A stretch of 64,000 bases of DNA. It comes from Algoriphagus aestuarii. GTDB lineage: Bacteria > Bacteroidota > Bacteroidia > Cytophagales > Cyclobacteriaceae. A program made the position numbers and the translations under genes. Shown here piece by piece: positions 62,838 to 64,000 of the stretch. The stretch lies in the NCBI GenBank assembly GCA_017051695.1, contig JAFIDK010000002.1, positions 953,333-1,017,332 on the forward strand, in the 5' to 3' direction. Positions within the stretch are counted from its first letter, which is position 1, and every line of letters begins with the position of its first letter. The notes under the pieces are model-generated. The model ran no database searches, had not been told where the DNA came from, and saw only the letters and a list, made by a program, of their open reading frames with translations.

Positions 62838-63024
62838 TGGTATTTGGTATGTGGTATTTGGGGTACGAAGTACAATGTACCAAGTACAAAGTATTTGGTA
62901 TGTGGAGTACGATGTATATGGTATAAACTGAAGATTGCCTATTGAAGAATGAGACTTCTATAAGCTAAGGACTGACTACTGCTCACTGCCTACAGGAAGG
63001 AGGCTATGTCTCGACGAAGCAAAA
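62838..63024. repeat. Degenerate 7-bp repeats upstream of wzm
   Basis: GTATTTG GTATGTG GTATTTG GGGTACG AAGTACA and GTACCAA GTACAAA GTATTTG GTATGTG units at 62839-62910, then ACTGACT ACTGCTC ACTGCCT at 62970-62990. Confidence 0.75.
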
Positions 63025-63531
63025 TCATTTCCCATAAACCAAGATCCCTTGGATATCCCCTGGGTCGGATTCCAAAATGGTAACATCCACTTTTCTTTGG
63101 ACTTTTTCGAAAGTTTTTTCTTTGATAAATTCCAGGTATTCTTTATCCAGGTTTTGGCCGATGAGGATCATATTGACTGTTCCTGAATCAATCCCCAAAG
63201 CATAATCTCCTACGATATAGGCTTTCTCTACCTCTCCCATTCTTTTGACAATTCTTTCCATCAGGTCATCCAAACCAAGAAATTTGGATACCATATTGGT
63301 GATTTCATTGAAAAAAGGATGGTTTTTATTGGCTTTATAAAGTTTGGTCTTCCCCTCCTCCTCTGAAACCAATAATCCGGCTTCTGTTAAACGATTAAGT
63401 TCAACGCGAACCGAATTAGTAGACTCATCAAATTCTTTGGCCAGAGAACGCAGGTATCCTGAATTGGCATGGGCAAAAAACTTGAGCAGCAGTTTGATGC
63501 GGGTTTTGGATGTAACGAGGGATTCGAGCAA
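63025..63531 (-). CDS. Winged-helix regulator with nucleotidyltransferase-like C-terminus
   Basis: 168 residues starting at TTG. LESLVTSKTRIKLLLKFFAH is the usual start of this Bacteroidota family. A winged helix (YLRSLAKEFDESTNSVRVEL, NRLTEAGLLVSEEEGKTKLY) is followed by a minimal nucleotidyltransferase-like fold (VEKAYIVGDYALGIDSGTVN, MILIGQNLDKEYLEF) in which the catalytic G-S/D pattern is degraded. These genes commonly precede polysaccharide clusters and probably regulate them. It is the first gene upstream of wzm in the same direction. Confidence 0.8.
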   Translation of the reverse strand: MLESLVTSKTRIKLLLKFFAHANSGYLRSLAKEFDESTNSVRVELNRLTEAGLLVSEEEGKTKLYKANKNHPFFNEITNMVSKFLGLDDLMERIVKRMGEVEKAYIVGDYALGIDSGTVNMILIGQNLDKEYLEFIKEKTFEKVQRKVDVTILESDPGDIQGILVYGK

Positions 63532-63661
63532 AAAAAATGAAGGGTAAAGTTGAGAGTTTAAAGTTTAAAGTTGAGAGTTTAAAGTTGAGAGTTGGGAGTT
63601 ATAGAGTAAAGTTTAAAATTGAGGGTTTAAAGTAGAAGGTTTCTTGAATAAAAATAATCGA
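63532..63661. repeat. Degenerate 7-bp repeats (AGAGTTT/AAAGTTG)
   Basis: AGAGTTT AAAGTTT AAAGTTG AGAGTTT AAAGTTG AGAGTTG GGAGTTA, then diverged units to about 63640. Confidence 0.8.
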
Positions 63662-63873
63662 CTAAAAACCTTTGGGACTTTTATTCAAATTTTCTCGAGA
63701 CTTTTTAATGATGGTATTTAAGATCAATATTATTTCTTCTACTTCCTTTTTTAGAAAAGGTAGTTTCTGAAAATCAGACAATAAACCATCGCGATCCATC
63801 AAGTTTAGCCAATATTTTGTCTCTCTTGCTTCTTTATTTGCAATTGTTAGTTTACTTATAAAAACGGTTCTAC
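63662..63873 (-). pseudogene. Four-helix-bundle (23S rRNA IVS-type) protein, interrupted by an IS element
   Basis: The minus frame reads VFISKLTIANKEARETKYWL then NLMDRDGLLSD and EVEEIILILNTIIKKSREN up to a TAG at 63662-63664, which is the C-terminal half of the four-helix-bundle family. The expected N-terminal half is not found upstream; instead an insertion-sequence end begins at about 63874. Not in frame with any start codon. Confidence 0.75.
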
Positions 63874-64000
63874 TGGACCTGCTACATTTGATTGGACAGT
63901 AAGTTAAGCCCCCTTAACTTAGAACCAATGAAAAAAAGAGAAAGAAGATCCTTTGACAAAGACTTCAAATTGATGGTGGTAGAACTCCACAAAAGCGGTA
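63874..64000 (+). mobile_element. IS3-family-like element, left end (cut by window edge)
   Basis: Begins TGGACCTGCTACATTTGATT at the break point of the four-helix-bundle gene and contains the start of a transposase gene 54 bp inside. The TG-starting terminus and the gene layout fit IS3 elements. The other end is outside the window, so target duplication cannot be checked. Confidence 0.65.
63928..64000 (+). CDS. IS3-type transposase OrfA, N-terminal part
   Basis: MKKRERRSFDKDFKLMVVEL followed by HKSG, cut by the window edge. The RxSFDKxFKLMxVxL pattern is the helix-turn-helix start of IS3-family OrfA proteins. It would be followed by an OrfB integrase made by frameshifting. Confidence 0.75.
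   Translation, partial: MKKRERRSFDKDFKLMVVELHKSG

Noticed and set aside
1-64000. tRNA or rRNA genes
   Set aside because: No cloverleaf-like or conserved rRNA sequence was recognised on reading; a covariance-model scan would be decisive.

Overview
The window looks like a chromosome segment of a marine or freshwater Bacteroidota, most likely Cytophagales and close to Algoriphagus or other Cyclobacteriaceae. This rests on a SusC/SusD pair, an imelysin/DUF4856/HTTM/TonB-receptor iron locus, DUF6520 and DUF6266 proteins, TAnnTTTG-type -7 elements, many TTG starts and AT-rich DNA. The genus is inference; the phylum is well supported. No rRNA, tRNA or CRISPR array was found.

Layout. 1-4.1 kb: a leftward imelysin-type iron-uptake operon, cut by the window edge inside the TonB receptor. 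4.1-8.1 kb: small genes, REP-like elements and a DUF2306 membrane protein. 8.1-10.7 kb: a leftward cassette of small proteins (holin-like, DUF5675, DUF6266-like). 11-12.7 kb: a Crp-like regulator overlapping a class I terpene synthase. 13-21.5 kb: a MauE-like protein, DUF6520, and a leftward operon of TlpA-like protein, SusC and SusD. 22.5-23.2 kb: a large nested inverted repeat, an Xre-type regulator and a small membrane protein. 23.6-63.5 kb: one very large surface-polysaccharide locus with a deacetylase, 15 glycosyltransferases (including one GT10 fucosyltransferase), a UDP-GlcNAc 2-epimerase, methyltransferases, a formyltransferase/GINT1-type fusion, a candidate polymerase, and an ABC exporter. 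The exporter ATPase (wzt, 45-46 kb) and permease (wzm, 62 kb) are about 16 kb apart. Between them lie a WecE-like aminotransferase, a WecD-like acetyltransferase, two AAA/DUF4143 ATPases, a decayed zeta-toxin-like pair and about 6 kb of unusual repeats. The right edge carries the start of an IS3-type element inserted into a four-helix-bundle gene.

The most unusual content is the repeat layer. First, arrays of tiny hairpins, many with C-GNA-G triloops, are punctuated by the heptamer NTATTTC (or its complement GAAATAN). They fill whole gaps between polysaccharide genes and also intrude in frame into coding sequences. Second, several unrelated-looking families of degenerate 7-bp tandem repeats occupy other gaps and also sit inside genes. 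Third, the last codons of wzm recur three more times downstream, differing almost only at third codon positions. These look like scars of successive wzm replacements. Together they describe a polysaccharide locus under heavy remodelling by recombination and repeat spread.
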